From NCBI GenBank assembly GCA_026399475.1, contig JAPLQY010000032.1, positions 213,817 to 264,648 of the forward strand: a DNA stretch of 50,832 bases, read 5' to 3'. The notes beneath the pieces were generated by a model, which worked only from the letters and a program-made list of their open reading frames with translations, did no database searches and was not told the DNA's origin. A program made the position numbers and the translations under genes. Below are positions 1 through 7,514 of this stretch, in pieces (within the stretch, counting starts at the first letter, position 1; each line of letters starts with the position of its first letter). This DNA comes from Rhodocyclales bacterium (GTDB taxonomy: Bacteria > Pseudomonadota > Gammaproteobacteria > Burkholderiales > Rhodocyclaceae).

Positions 1-177
1 AATGGTTTTGGCGCGGACGAGATCAGGGCGCTGAAAGAAGCCTACCGGCTGTTGTATTCGCGAATGCCGCTCGCAGAAGCACTGGCAGTCATGAAGGAGA
101 TGAACAGCGCCGCCGTGGCGGAACTCGCGGACTTCATCGAAGGCAGCAAGCGCGGCTTCGCGCATCCCACCCGCTAG
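1..177 (+). CDS. lpxA: LpxA C-terminal fragment (UDP-GlcNAc acyltransferase)
   Basis: The window opens inside a reading frame that ends at TAG 175-177, giving the last 58 residues of a protein. It matches the helical C-terminal domain of LpxA, with the order EIRALKEAYRLLY, then ELADFIEGSKRGF. LpxA catalyses the first step of lipid A synthesis, transferring an R-3-hydroxyacyl chain from acyl-ACP to UDP-GlcNAc in the cytoplasm. The left-handed beta-helix catalytic domain is outside the window. lpxB, the common downstream partner, does not follow; a TetR gene does, so the lpx cluster ends here or is interrupted. Confidence 0.85.
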   Translation, partial: NGFGADEIRALKEAYRLLYSRMPLAEALAVMKEMNSAAVAELADFIEGSKRGFAHPTR

Positions 178-313
178 AGGGAGCGGTCGAGCCCGCAGTT
201 CACAGCGGCCCATACTTCACCACCAGGTCAAGGCCAATAATAGTGGTGACAAGATAAATTCTTAAAGCTGAAGAACTATTGGCGCTGTCGAAGCCGATCG
301 TTCTCCCAAGCCA

Positions 314-342
314 TTGACATCAGGTGTAAACGTGTTTACATT
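314..342 (+). promoter_or_regulatory. Promoter with palindromic operator before the TetR gene
   Basis: TTGACA at 314-319 and TACATT at 337-342 are 17 bp apart and form a plausible sigma-70 promoter. A perfect palindrome, TGTAAACGTGTTTACA (325-340), fills the spacer and overlaps the -10 box. A 7+2+7 symmetric site in this position is what an autorepressing TetR dimer would use. The promoter and symmetry are seen directly; binding by the adjacent regulator is inferred. Confidence 0.65.
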
Positions 343-385
343 GCTCCTGCAAATTGAGTCAGGCTCAGCCCTAATGCCGAATTGA

Positions 386-952
386 ATGGCCGAATCACTA
401 AAAGAACAAGTTTTAATCGCGGCCCGGACGCTCTTCATGGAGTACGGCTACGAGGCCGTCGGTATGCGTGATATTGCCAGGACAGTGGGTAGGCAGCCAG
501 TCCAAGTCTACCGTCTCAAACTGGCCAAGGCAGACATACTGGCTGAACTCATCATCGAATTGAACCAAGAGCAAATCAACCAGTTGCCGCAACTGTGCGC
601 CCGCGTGAAGGGGAATACCCTCTTCGAGCGCACCTGCGCTTACCTGGGGGAACTGTACGCGCTGGACATTCACTACCTTCCGATCCGTTCAATAGGGGCG
701 TCCTTCGGCTGGATGTGGTCGGCAAGTTATGAGCGTCGGGTAATCGAGCAGGTGCAGCAACTGGTCAAGCCGGTGGCCAAATGGATGCAGGAAGCGGGTC
801 TGGGCGATATCTCCGCCCGATGCCTTGGGATCTGGTCGCTGTATTACGTGGGTTACCGGCATGCCGTGATACAGGGCGGCACGGCCGATGATTGCTTGGC
901 AGCGATCAAGCCGAGCTTGCGTTATTACCTGGAGATTCCCAATGAGGGATAA
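386..952 (+). CDS. TetR/AcrR family transcriptional regulator
   Basis: 188 aa, the usual TetR length. The N-terminal helix-turn-helix covers about residues 8-52: AARTLFMEYGYEAVGMRDIA, then a turn and a recognition helix with VQVYRLKLAK where most family members have YYHFxSK. Residues 60-188 are a helical ligand-binding and dimerisation domain with no recognisable ligand signature. The start at 386 lies 44 bp downstream of a promoter that contains a perfect palindrome, which suggests autoregulation. No obvious target gene is adjacent; the next gene downstream is a STAS-like protein 205 bp away. The family is certain, the regulon unknown. Confidence 0.85.
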   Translation: MAESLKEQVLIAARTLFMEYGYEAVGMRDIARTVGRQPVQVYRLKLAKADILAELIIELNQEQINQLPQLCARVKGNTLFERTCAYLGELYALDIHYLPIRSIGASFGWMWSASYERRVIEQVQQLVKPVAKWMQEAGLGDISARCLGIWSLYYVGYRHAVIQGGTADDCLAAIKPSLRYYLEIPNEG

Positions 953-1157
953 ACCCCTCCAGTCCGTTGCGGCAACCTTACTCCTCACTACACCCGTTTA
1001 TCGGTATCAAGGAAGAGGATGCGAGCAACATTCCGACGGGCAGGATGCGGCAACTGCAGTAGTGGTTGACCAAAGCTCAACTGGAAATGGCACTCCTCAT
1101 GGATAGATATAGTGCCAGCGACATTCGATCTCAACGAATATCCGGAGGGAAGGGCGC

Positions 1158-1523
1158 ATGAGTTACCAGCTTGCTTGGGAACCTTGCGGCGTAGTGCTGC
1201 ACTTTTCAGAACAAATCACAATCCGCGATATCCTGAATGCCTCTATCGAGTATGAGAAAGACGCTCAATTCGACAATCTGCGGTACGTGATTGCCAATTA
1301 CCTGCAGATAGAAGGTTGCGACGTAGAACCAAACCAGATAGATGATATTTGGGCGGTTGATTGGGGAGCCAAACAAAGCAACGGGAAAATCAAAAAGGCA
1401 ATTGTTACCACATCCCCAAAGGTCATTGCGCTGGCAAAACGGTACAGCAGCGCGTCAGCTCTAGCGTTTCCGGTCAAAGTATTCACCACGGAAGCAGACG
1501 CAAGAGCATGGCTTAATGCCTAA
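1158..1523 (+). CDS. STAS/SpoIIAA-like small protein, function unknown
   Basis: 121 aa, soluble, with no signal peptide. The N-terminal strand pattern (YQLAWEPCGVVLHFSEQITIRDIL), a central alternation of helices and strands, and the C-terminal VKVFTTEADARAWL resemble the SpoIIAA/STAS-like fold found in small bacterial proteins. The C-terminal phrase is typical of such domains. A purine-rich GGAGGGAAGG precedes the ATG and supports the start. It stands alone between the TetR gene and the opposing MFS gene. Fold assignment is tentative; no function is proposed. Confidence 0.5.
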   Translation: MSYQLAWEPCGVVLHFSEQITIRDILNASIEYEKDAQFDNLRYVIANYLQIEGCDVEPNQIDDIWAVDWGAKQSNGKIKKAIVTTSPKVIALAKRYSSASALAFPVKVFTTEADARAWLNA

Positions 1524-1579
1524 TTGATTTCCTATCGCGGATGCCTGACTGGCATCGGGCTGGATTTTGCCCGCCGCCG

Positions 1580-2818
1580 TCAGCGCTTCCCGCTCGCCAG
1601 TTTCACCGCCTCGGGCATCCGGCGCAGGCGCCAGATCACCACCGGCCCGAGCAGCCCGCCCAGTCCCAGCGTCGACCAGGCCAGGCCCCACACCAGGTTA
1701 TCGGGCAGGCCATTCCCTGCCCGGCCCCAATCGAGCACGAGGCCGAAGACCCACGGTGAAATAGCTCCGGCGCCGAAGCCGAGTACCGAGCGCAGCGAGT
1801 AGGCCACGCCGAGGTAACGGGGATCGGTGAGTTCGGTCAGCGTCGTCGAATGGATCGAAGAGTCGGCCACGCCGGTGAGGTTGTAGAAAACCGCTACGGC
1901 GACCAGCATGAACATCGGCAGGCCGATCATCCAGCCGAAGCTGAAGGAGCAGGCCAGGCTGGCCACCGACATCAGCAGGGTCACCGTGGTGCGACCAAGA
2001 CGATCCGACAGCGAGCCGCCGAGTACGCTGCCGACCACGGCAGCCAGATAGGTCAGCGCAGTCAGGGTGGCACCGAGGCTGGCCGCCTGCGTGCCCCCGG
2101 CACCCCCGACGATGGCCGCGGCCGCGAGGAAGGCCGGCAGCCAGGCCCACATGCCGAGCAGCTCCCAGGCATGAAAGGTATAGCCCCAGATCGACAGCAT
2201 CGCCGGCTTGTTGCGCACCACTTCGAGCAGACGGCTGCGGCTGCCGTGTCCGTCGGGCATCGAATGCACGATGTTCGGCACGTCGCGCAGAGCCCGAAAC
2301 CCAAGCACCATGCCCAGCAGCGGACAACAGGCGGTGACGATGAACGCGCCGCGCCAGCCGGCGAGCGGGATCATTGCGCTGGCGATCAACAATCCGATGG
2401 CATAGCCGAGCGAGGCGGCGGCGAGGTAGTAACCGAGTGCGCGGCCCTGCCGCTCGCGCATCCGCTGCGCAACGATGGCCAGGCCAGGCGTGTAGGAACC
2501 GCCCGAGCACAATCCGGTCAGGCCGTAGAGCAGCATGGCTGATGCGAAGCCATCGGCGAGCAGGGCGAACATCAGGCCGCTGGCGACCGCCGCGACGCTG
2601 GTCAGCAAATAGATGCGCTTTGCGCCATGGCGGTCGGACAGGAATCCGACCGAAAACAACGAAATCAGGAAGCCGACGTGATAGGCGGACTGCACCATGC
2701 CGGCCTGCCACGCGCTCATCTGCCAGTCGGTGCGCAGCAGAGGCAGCGCCGCCGACCAGGCGGTGAACATCGTCGCGAACGCGGCGCGTGCCGCGCAAAA
2801 TTGCAGTAGCCAGGGCAT
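1580..2818 (-). CDS. MFS transporter
   Basis: 412 aa with about 12 hydrophobic segments, the standard size of the major facilitator superfamily. The loop between helices 2 and 3 carries GFLSDRHGAKRIYLLTS, matching the family motif A (GxLaDrxGrkr), and its second-half counterpart appears as GGSLSDRLGRTTV. It should be an inner-membrane secondary transporter. The CynX/NarK/YbfB-type branch is possible, but the substrate cannot be read from the sequence. It converges on the STAS-like gene and is divergent from the toxin-antitoxin pair. The start ATG at 2818 gives the first helix directly. Confidence 0.85.
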   Translation of the reverse strand: MPWLLQFCAARAAFATMFTAWSAALPLLRTDWQMSAWQAGMVQSAYHVGFLISLFSVGFLSDRHGAKRIYLLTSVAAVASGLMFALLADGFASAMLLYGLTGLCSGGSYTPGLAIVAQRMRERQGRALGYYLAAASLGYAIGLLIASAMIPLAGWRGAFIVTACCPLLGMVLGFRALRDVPNIVHSMPDGHGSRSRLLEVVRNKPAMLSIWGYTFHAWELLGMWAWLPAFLAAAAIVGGAGGTQAASLGATLTALTYLAAVVGSVLGGSLSDRLGRTTVTLLMSVASLACSFSFGWMIGLPMFMLVAVAVFYNLTGVADSSIHSTTLTELTDPRYLGVAYSLRSVLGFGAGAISPWVFGLVLDWGRAGNGLPDNLVWGLAWSTLGLGGLLGPVVIWRLRRMPEAVKLASGKR

Positions 2819-3004
2819 CGGTGAAGCTTATCACTCAGGATTGGCGATACGGCGTTCGCCGGGATTGACGGTCCGAGACTGGAACCTTTAGTGTTTTTCG
2901 GCGACTGCTCGCAAATCCACGCCGTTGCGTAGCGCGGAGAGATTGGACACTCCGCCGGCTGCGGGCCATCATCCGAGCTGATTGATTGGAACGGGGAAAT
3001 CATC

Positions 3005-3259
3005 ATGCCTGCTGCATCGCTTGCGCTGTCTGCGCAACTTTCGCGCCGCGTCGAGAAACTGGCGCAGGTTGCGGGACGGACGCCCGAAACCATGCTGCGC
3101 TTCGTTATCCGCGACGGACTCGATTATTGCGAGTACGCGGTGAAGAGCATCAACGAAGGCCTGGCCGACATCGAGGCCGGGCGCACCCATTCAGCCCAGG
3201 ATGTCCGGGGGCACTTCGCGAAGCGCCGAACTGCGCGTCGTGAAAAAAAAGCGGCTTGA
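3005..3259 (+). CDS. Ribbon-helix-helix antitoxin (CopG/ParD-like)
   Basis: 84 aa. The N-terminal 45 residues (LALSAQLSRRVEKLAQVAG, then PETMLRFVIRDGLDY) fit a ribbon-helix-helix DNA-binding dimerisation domain. The following segment, KSINEGLADIEAGRTHSAQDV, is the toxin-binding tail seen in ParD/YacA-type antitoxins. The C-terminus is very basic. It overlaps the downstream toxin gene by 20 bp, the normal antitoxin-first arrangement. A GGGG-containing ribosome binding site lies just upstream. The pair is expected to be autoregulated by the antitoxin or the complex. Confidence 0.8.
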   Translation: MPAASLALSAQLSRRVEKLAQVAGRTPETMLRFVIRDGLDYCEYAVKSINEGLADIEAGRTHSAQDVRGHFAKRRTARREKKAA

Positions 3260-3557
3260 TTACGCCGCACGGGCGCGCCGGGACATCGAGGCCTACTACC
3301 TGGAAGAAGCGAGCGAGACGGTCGCGGATAGAGCAGTGGAGGCCATCCTGACCCAGGCCGAGAAGATTGCTGCCCTTGACCTGAAGTTTCGACCGGGCAT
3401 CCGGGCAGGAACCCGTGAATGCGTCATGACCCGATTCCCCTACACCCTGGTCTATCTGTCCAGGTCGCGGGAGGTCAGAATTGTCCGGGTGCTGCATCAG
3501 CGCTCCGAGTACTTCAACAGGCTGGCGCCCTTAAAGCGGGCAGAATTGAAGGCATGA
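3240..3557 (+). CDS. RelE/ParE family toxin
   Basis: 105 aa from a GTG start at 3240, inside the antitoxin's last codons. An ATG at 3201 in the same frame would add 13 residues but would overlap the antitoxin by 59 bp. The sequence shows YAARARRDIEAYY, a central RPGIRAGTRE and the terminal strands FPYTLVYLSRSREVRIVRVLHQRSEYF in two blocks, a ParE/RelE-fold pattern. Family members either poison DNA gyrase (ParE) or cleave ribosome-bound mRNA (RelE); the sequence does not decide which. It is translationally coupled to the antitoxin. Confidence 0.8.
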   Translation: MKKKRLDYAARARRDIEAYYLEEASETVADRAVEAILTQAEKIAALDLKFRPGIRAGTRECVMTRFPYTLVYLSRSREVRIVRVLHQRSEYFNRLAPLKRAELKA

Positions 3558-3624
3558 CGGCAGATGACATTCATTTGTCGAGGCTCACTGATACGGAAGG
3601 CCGCGCTATGTCAGGAGCCCATGA

Positions 3625-3654
3625 TTGACGGCTGCGGCCAATCACGCCTAAAAT
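3625..3654 (+). promoter_or_regulatory. Putative sigma-70 promoter for metK
   Basis: TTGACG at 3625-3630 and TAAAAT at 3649-3654 are separated by 18 bp. Transcription would begin near 3661, immediately before the structured leader, leaving about 145 nt of untranslated RNA in front of metK. Confidence 0.6.
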
Positions 3655-3661
3655 AAGCCTT

Positions 3662-3738
3662 GTTCCGCCGAGTTAAATGACAACTTGCGTGGCGGAGAAC
3701 ACCGGCAACGGTGGAAAAACAAATAGCGCTAAAGCGTC
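3662..3738 (+). ncRNA. SAM-II-like riboswitch aptamer candidate in metK leader
   Basis: The leader contains a stem TCCGCC (3664-3669) with GGCGGA (3691-3696). The enclosed loop reads GAGTTAAATGACAACTTGCGT in two blocks, including the GATTTAA-like stretch and CTTGC typical of SAM-II. A GNRA hairpin follows (CACCG-GCAA-CGGTG, 3700-3713), then A-rich sequence and CGCTAAAG (3727-3734). SAM-II aptamers have this order: P1, a U/A-rich loop ending in CTTGC, the P1 3' strand, an A-rich linker and GCTAAA closing the pseudoknot. Some carry an extra hairpin in the linker. The position before metK (SAM synthetase) fits. The assignment rests on eye alignment only. Confidence 0.55.
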
Positions 3739-3747
3739 GCCCGCTCA

Positions 3748-3789
3748 CGCCTCGAAGCCGGCCTCGCCGCTGCAACGAGGCGTTTTTGT
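3748..3789 (+). terminator. Intrinsic terminator (attenuator) upstream of metK
   Basis: CGAGGCG (3776-3782) followed by TTTTTGTTT can pair with CGCCTCG at 3748-3754 or, with a tighter 9-nt loop, with GCCTCG at 3761-3766. The duplicated 5' arm offers two competing foldings. It sits between the candidate aptamer and metK, so it is more likely a regulated attenuator than the end of the upstream transcript. Confidence 0.65.
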
Positions 3790-3804
3790 TTATGGAGCGA
3801 GACC

Positions 3805-4971
3805 ATGTCAAACGATTTTCTCTTCACCTCCGAGTCGGTTTCCGAGGGCCATCCGGACAAGGTGTCCGACCAGATTTCCGATGCCATCCTCGACGCCATC
3901 CTGGCGCAGGATCCGCATTCCCGCGTTGCCGCCGAAACCCTGTGCAACACTGGTCTGGTGGTTCTCGCCGGCGAGATCACCACCAGCGCCAACGTCGATT
4001 ACATCGGCATCACGCGCAATGTGCTGAAGCGCATCGGCTACGACAACACCGAGTACGGCATCGACTACAAGGGTTGCGCCGTGCTGGTGGCCTACGACAA
4101 GCAGAGCCCCGACATCGCCCAGGGCGTGAACCAGGCCTACGACGACAACCTGAATCAGGGCGCCGGCGACCAGGGCCTGATGTTCGGCTACGCCTGCGAC
4201 GAGACGCCGGTGTTGATGCCGCTGCCGATCTATCTCGCGCATCGCCTGGTCGAGCGCCAGTCGATGCTGCGTCGCGACGGTCGCCTGCCCTGGCTGCGCC
4301 CGGATGCCAAGTCGCAAGTGACCATCCGCTACCAGGACGGCAAGGCCCATTCCATCGACACCGTGGTGGTCTCCACCCAGCATGCGCCGGACATTGAACT
4401 GCCGCAGATTCGCGAAGCGGTGATCGAGGAAATCATCAAGCCCATGCTGCCGAAGGAGTTGATCAAGGGCGAGATCAAGTATCTGGTGAACCCCACCGGC
4501 CGCTTTGTCGTCGGCGGCCCGCAGGGCGACTGCGGCCTGACCGGGCGCAAGATCATTGTCGACACCTATGGCGGCGCAGCGCCCCATGGCGGCGGCGCCT
4601 TCTCCGGCAAGGACCCGTCGAAAGTCGACCGCTCCGCCGCCTATGCCGGCCGCTACGTGGCGAAGAACATCGTCGCCGCGGGACTGGCCAGCAAGTGCCT
4701 GGTGCAGATCTCCTACGCCATCGGCGTCGCCGAGCCGACCTCGGTCTGGGTCACGACGCAAGGCACCGGCAAGGTCGCCGACGCGACCATCGCCGAACTG
4801 GTGAAAAAGCATTTCGACCTGCGCCCGAAGGGCATCGTGCAAATGCTCAACCTGCTGCGCCCGATCTACGAAAAAACCGCCGCCTACGGCCACTTCGGCC
4901 GCGACGAGCCGGAATTCACCTGGGAAAGTACCGACAAGGCGGCAGCGCTTCGCGCCGATGCCGGGCTATAA
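3805..4971 (+). CDS. metK: S-adenosylmethionine synthetase
   Basis: 388 aa, full length for bacterial MetK. The enzyme makes SAM from methionine and ATP, releasing phosphate and pyrophosphate, in the cytoplasm as a tetramer. Signatures are [16 protein letters not shown] near residue 14 (ATP and metal ligands), [12 protein letters not shown] around 117-128 (the family hexapeptide) and [19 protein letters not shown] around 258-276 (phosphate-binding P-loop-like segment). GGAGCGAG precedes the ATG. The long structured leader suggests feedback control by SAM. A strong terminator follows 20 bp after the stop, so it is monocistronic. Confidence 0.97.
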   Translation: MSNDFLFTSESVSEGHPDKVSDQISDAILDAILAQDPHSRVAAETLCNTGLVVLAGEITTSANVDYIGITRNVLKRIGYDNTEYGIDYKGCAVLVAYDKQSPDIAQGVNQAYDDNLNQGAGDQGLMFGYACDETPVLMPLPIYLAHRLVERQSMLRRDGRLPWLRPDAKSQVTIRYQDGKAHSIDTVVVSTQHAPDIELPQIREAVIEEIIKPMLPKELIKGEIKYLVNPTGRFVVGGPQGDCGLTGRKIIVDTYGGAAPHGGGAFSGKDPSKVDRSAAYAGRYVAKNIVAAGLASKCLVQISYAIGVAEPTSVWVTTQGTGKVADATIAELVKKHFDLRPKGIVQMLNLLRPIYEKTAAYGHFGRDEPEFTWESTDKAAALRADAGL

Positions 4972-4993
4972 GCCCTCTTGCATGGCATGGGGA

Positions 4994-5020
4994 ATGGCCC
5001 GTTCGCGGGCCATTTTTTTT
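4994..5020 (+). terminator. Rho-independent terminator after metK
   Basis: A perfect 8-bp stem ATGGCCCG/CGGGCCAT is closed by a TTCG tetraloop and followed by eight T residues. It ends the metK transcript. Confidence 0.95.
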
Positions 5021-5081
5021 GTCCCTGGCAACCTACAGCATCGCTCATGATCAATAATCCGGATTAAGTCTGGAGAACAAC

Positions 5082-5465
5082 ATGCATGATCTGGCAAAAA
5101 ATGTTTTGGGCGGCGTCCTGCAGCCCTGCAGCACCGATCCGATGACGGGTTTTTTTCGTACCGGGGACTGTCAGGTGACAGAAGAGGACGTTGGCAACCA
5201 TGGCGTTTGCATCGTCGCCAATGCCGAGTTTCTGGCTTTCTCCCGGTCTCGCGGCAACGATCTGTCCACTCCGCATCCCGAGTTCGAGTTTCCCGGGTTG
5301 CGGCCGGGGGATCGCTGGTGCCTGTGTTCCGCGCGCTGGCAGGAAGCCTTGCAGGCCGGCAAGGCGCCGCAGGTGGTGCTTGAATCCACCTCGTTCGCTG
5401 CTCTGGAGGCTGTCCGCCTGGCCGACCTCAAGCGTTACGCCGTCAAACTCGACCAGGAGAAATGA
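5082..5465 (+). CDS. DUF2237 family protein
   Basis: 127 aa, soluble. It has the diagnostic features of DUF2237: GFFRTGDCQVTEEDVGNHGVC near the start, FLAFSRSRGNDLSTP in the middle, FPGLRPGDRWCLCSARWQEA, and a C-terminal helix LEAVRLADLKRYAV. Several invariant Cys residues (C37 region, CLC) hint at metal or redox chemistry, but the family has no established function. It overlaps the glutathione peroxidase start by four bases (ATGA), so the two are translationally coupled and may share an oxidative-stress role. Confidence 0.85.
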   Translation: MHDLAKNVLGGVLQPCSTDPMTGFFRTGDCQVTEEDVGNHGVCIVANAEFLAFSRSRGNDLSTPHPEFEFPGLRPGDRWCLCSARWQEALQAGKAPQVVLESTSFAALEAVRLADLKRYAVKLDQEK

Positions 5466-5944
5466 TGAGCACACTCTACAAGCTGTCGGCCCGGGCTCTT
5501 GACGGTTCCATGAGGTCGATGAAGGACTGCAAGGGCAGGGTCCTGCTGTTCGTCAATGTCGCCAGCGGCTGCGGCTTCACGCCGCAGTACGCGGGCCTTG
5601 AAGCGTTGTGGCAGAAGTATGGCGAGCGTGGACTGACAGTTCTGGGTTTTCCCTGCAACCAGTTCGGCGCGCAGGAGCCGGGCGATGAAGCGGCCATCGG
5701 TGAATTCTGCAGCCTGACCTATGACGTCAGCTTCCCGATGTTCGCCAAGGTGGATGTGAATGGCGACGACACCCATCCAATTTTTGCCTTCCTCAAGGCC
5801 GGTGCGCCGGGCGTACTCGGTACGGAAGGCATCAAGTGGAACTTCACCAAGTTTCTGGTTGACCGCGAAGGCAAGGTGGTCGGTCGCTACGCTTCGGCGC
5901 ACAAGCCGGAGGACATGGCGGGCGACATCGAGCGACTGCTTTGA
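5462..5944 (+). CDS. Glutathione peroxidase-family thiol peroxidase
   Basis: 160 aa with a thioredoxin fold. Motifs are NVASGCGFTPQY with peroxidatic Cys37, LGFPCNQFGAQEPG with the conserved Gln and a second Cys, and the catalytic Trp-Asn of KWNFTKFLVD. The peroxidatic position is cysteine, not selenocysteine. Bacterial Cys-type members usually reduce peroxides with thioredoxin rather than glutathione. There is no signal peptide, so it is cytoplasmic. ATGATG offers two starts; the first overlaps the upstream DUF2237 stop. Confidence 0.92.
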   Translation: MMSTLYKLSARALDGSMRSMKDCKGRVLLFVNVASGCGFTPQYAGLEALWQKYGERGLTVLGFPCNQFGAQEPGDEAAIGEFCSLTYDVSFPMFAKVDVNGDDTHPIFAFLKAGAPGVLGTEGIKWNFTKFLVDREGKVVGRYASAHKPEDMAGDIERLL

Positions 5945-6066
5945 CCCGGAATCTGCAATCCGCGGTTGATGACTGATAAAATGGGCAAAGCCTTTGCGTG
6001 GTATGCAAAAAGCGGATTCCCGGGAGGCAACGCGTAGCAGAGTTCGTATCCAGCCAGGTACGTCAA

Positions 6067-6498
6067 ATGACTTTGGACAGCAGGCAGCAAGCGAACCAGT
6101 CAGATCTTGCCTCGTTGACGCTGATCGGCGCGGCGTCGATTGACAAGGAGCACCTTGCGCTCTTCGCGCAACTCGATCGCCTGCATGGCAACCCGAGTGC
6201 GCATCCCGACACCGAGGCTTTCCTGGAAGTATTCAGCCGACTGGGTCGGCAGATCGGTGCGCACTTCGATAGCGAGGAAGCCATTCTCAAGGCGTGCGGC
6301 ATGCCCCCTGATCAGATTGCTGCGCACGTTCGGGCGCATGACGAGATCCTTGAACAGTACGCCCAACTGAATCTGGATCTGATGGAAGGCAAGACACTCA
6401 CCCGATCAGAGGCGCTCCTGACGATCAAACGCTGGATCATTGATCATGTCGTGCATCACGACACCAGGATCAGGGCCTATCTTCCGGAATTGACCTGA
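6067..6498 (+). CDS. Bacteriohemerythrin-like protein
   Basis: 143 aa from ATG 6067, which has AGG eight bases upstream. A longer frame from 5998 exists, but its extra 23 residues look non-homologous. The helical bundle shows the di-iron ligand pattern of hemerythrins: IDKEHLALFAQLDRL, HFDSEEAILKACG, HVRAHDEILEQY and WIIDHVVHHDTRIRAYL. Such proteins bind O2 or NO reversibly, for sensing, storage or delivery. It stands alone downstream of the peroxidase gene and converges on the TAXI gene. Confidence 0.88.
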   Translation: MTLDSRQQANQSDLASLTLIGAASIDKEHLALFAQLDRLHGNPSAHPDTEAFLEVFSRLGRQIGAHFDSEEAILKACGMPPDQIAAHVRAHDEILEQYAQLNLDLMEGKTLTRSEALLTIKRWIIDHVVHHDTRIRAYLPELT

Positions 6499-6566
6499 CT
6501 CGAAACCGGGCCTGCCAAGTGGGCGCAGGCGTCAGCAGCAGCGCGGCCAGAAACAGCGACCAGCGT

Positions 6567-7514
6567 TCAGCGTAGTACGCCAGACTCTTCCAGACAACGC
6601 CGGGCTCCCGGATGCAGTAATTCACGGCGTGGCAGTGCCGCCACGGTGTTCTCCACGGTCGTGTCACGGGCCTGCGGCAGGCGCTCGGCAAACTGCGCTT
6701 GCCCCAGATGGAGCGCATGGCAGAAACGATATGCGACGTCCTCAGGTAGGGACTGCCGTGCCAGGATGAAACTCCAGGAACCGACCGACTCGATAGCCGT
6801 CGCTTGCCCCGGGAACGTGTCGGGCGGCAGTGTCTGAGCTTGCAGGAACGGGTAGCGAGCGCGGATGCGCGCGATCTGGGCGCGGTCTGGCGCGATGAAG
6901 CGCCCGCCCGCGGGCGCCGCCATCGCCGCAGCGAAAACCGGCCAGCCGCTGCCGCCGCCCCACAGGGCCGCCACCCGGCCGTCGCGCAGCAGCGTCGGGC
7001 CGTCGCCGGCACGGTCGAGCATGATCGGGACGAAATCCCGGTCGATGTCGAGTCCGATCCCGTCGAGCACGTAGCGCGCCAGCGTCACCAGTCCCGAACC
7101 GCGTGCGCCCAGCACGATCGCCTGTCCCCTGAGATCGTCGATGCTTCGGTAAGGACTGTCGGCGCGCACCACGAACATGCCGGCAGTGGGATACATCGCG
7201 GCGACGATACGCAGCGGCGAATCCTTGCCGGCATTTGCCGAGAAGGCCTCGTGCGCGGCTTCGCCCTGCACCAGCGCCATGTCGATTGCGCCGGTCGCGA
7301 GCAGCGCGATGTTTTCCAGGCTGCCGGCCGTCTTGCGCGGCTCGACAACCAGCTGTGGATCGATAGCGGCGATCGTCCTCGCCAGCGCCTCGCCATAGAC
7401 CTCGAAGCCGCCGCCTGCCGTTGCCGTGCCGAGAACCAGGCTGACATGCTGCTGCGCTGGCGCCGGCAATGCGACCAGCGTGGCCAGCAGGCAAAGCCCG
7501 CGCCAGGCCCTCAC
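6567..7514 (-). CDS. TAXI-family TRAP-type solute-binding protein
   Basis: 315 aa from GTG 7514. That GTG overlaps the stop of the upstream SDR gene as GTGA, so it is the preferred start over ATG 7559. A signal peptide (RAWRGLCLLATLVALPAPAQQ) is followed by LVLGTATAGGGFEVYGEALA, the family opening motif. IVLGARGSGLVTLARYVLDGIGL in the middle is the ligand-domain signature. TAXI proteins bind small organic acids in the periplasm for a fused DctQM permease, but no permease gene is adjacent. The protein is either an orphan receptor or works with a distant transporter. Confidence 0.85.
   Translation of the reverse strand: MRAWRGLCLLATLVALPAPAQQHVSLVLGTATAGGGFEVYGEALARTIAAIDPQLVVEPRKTAGSLENIALLATGAIDMALVQGEAAHEAFSANAGKDSPLRIVAAMYPTAGMFVVRADSPYRSIDDLRGQAIVLGARGSGLVTLARYVLDGIGLDIDRDFVPIMLDRAGDGPTLLRDGRVAALWGGGSGWPVFAAAMAAPAGGRFIAPDRAQIARIRARYPFLQAQTLPPDTFPGQATAIESVGSWSFILARQSLPEDVAYRFCHALHLGQAQFAERLPQARDTTVENTVAALPRRELLHPGARRCLEESGVLR

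Noticed and set aside
3662..3738. SAH or ZTP riboswitch upstream of metK
   Set aside because: The conserved SAH aptamer strings and the ZTP GGGTCGTGAC/CCGCCTGGG cores are absent; SAM-II order fits better.
3808..4893. A 361-codon minus-strand frame inside metK
   Set aside because: It is an antisense shadow of a fully conserved enzyme gene.
5462..5944. Selenocysteine in the glutathione peroxidase
   Set aside because: The peroxidatic position is an ordinary TGC cysteine and the frame has no internal TGA.
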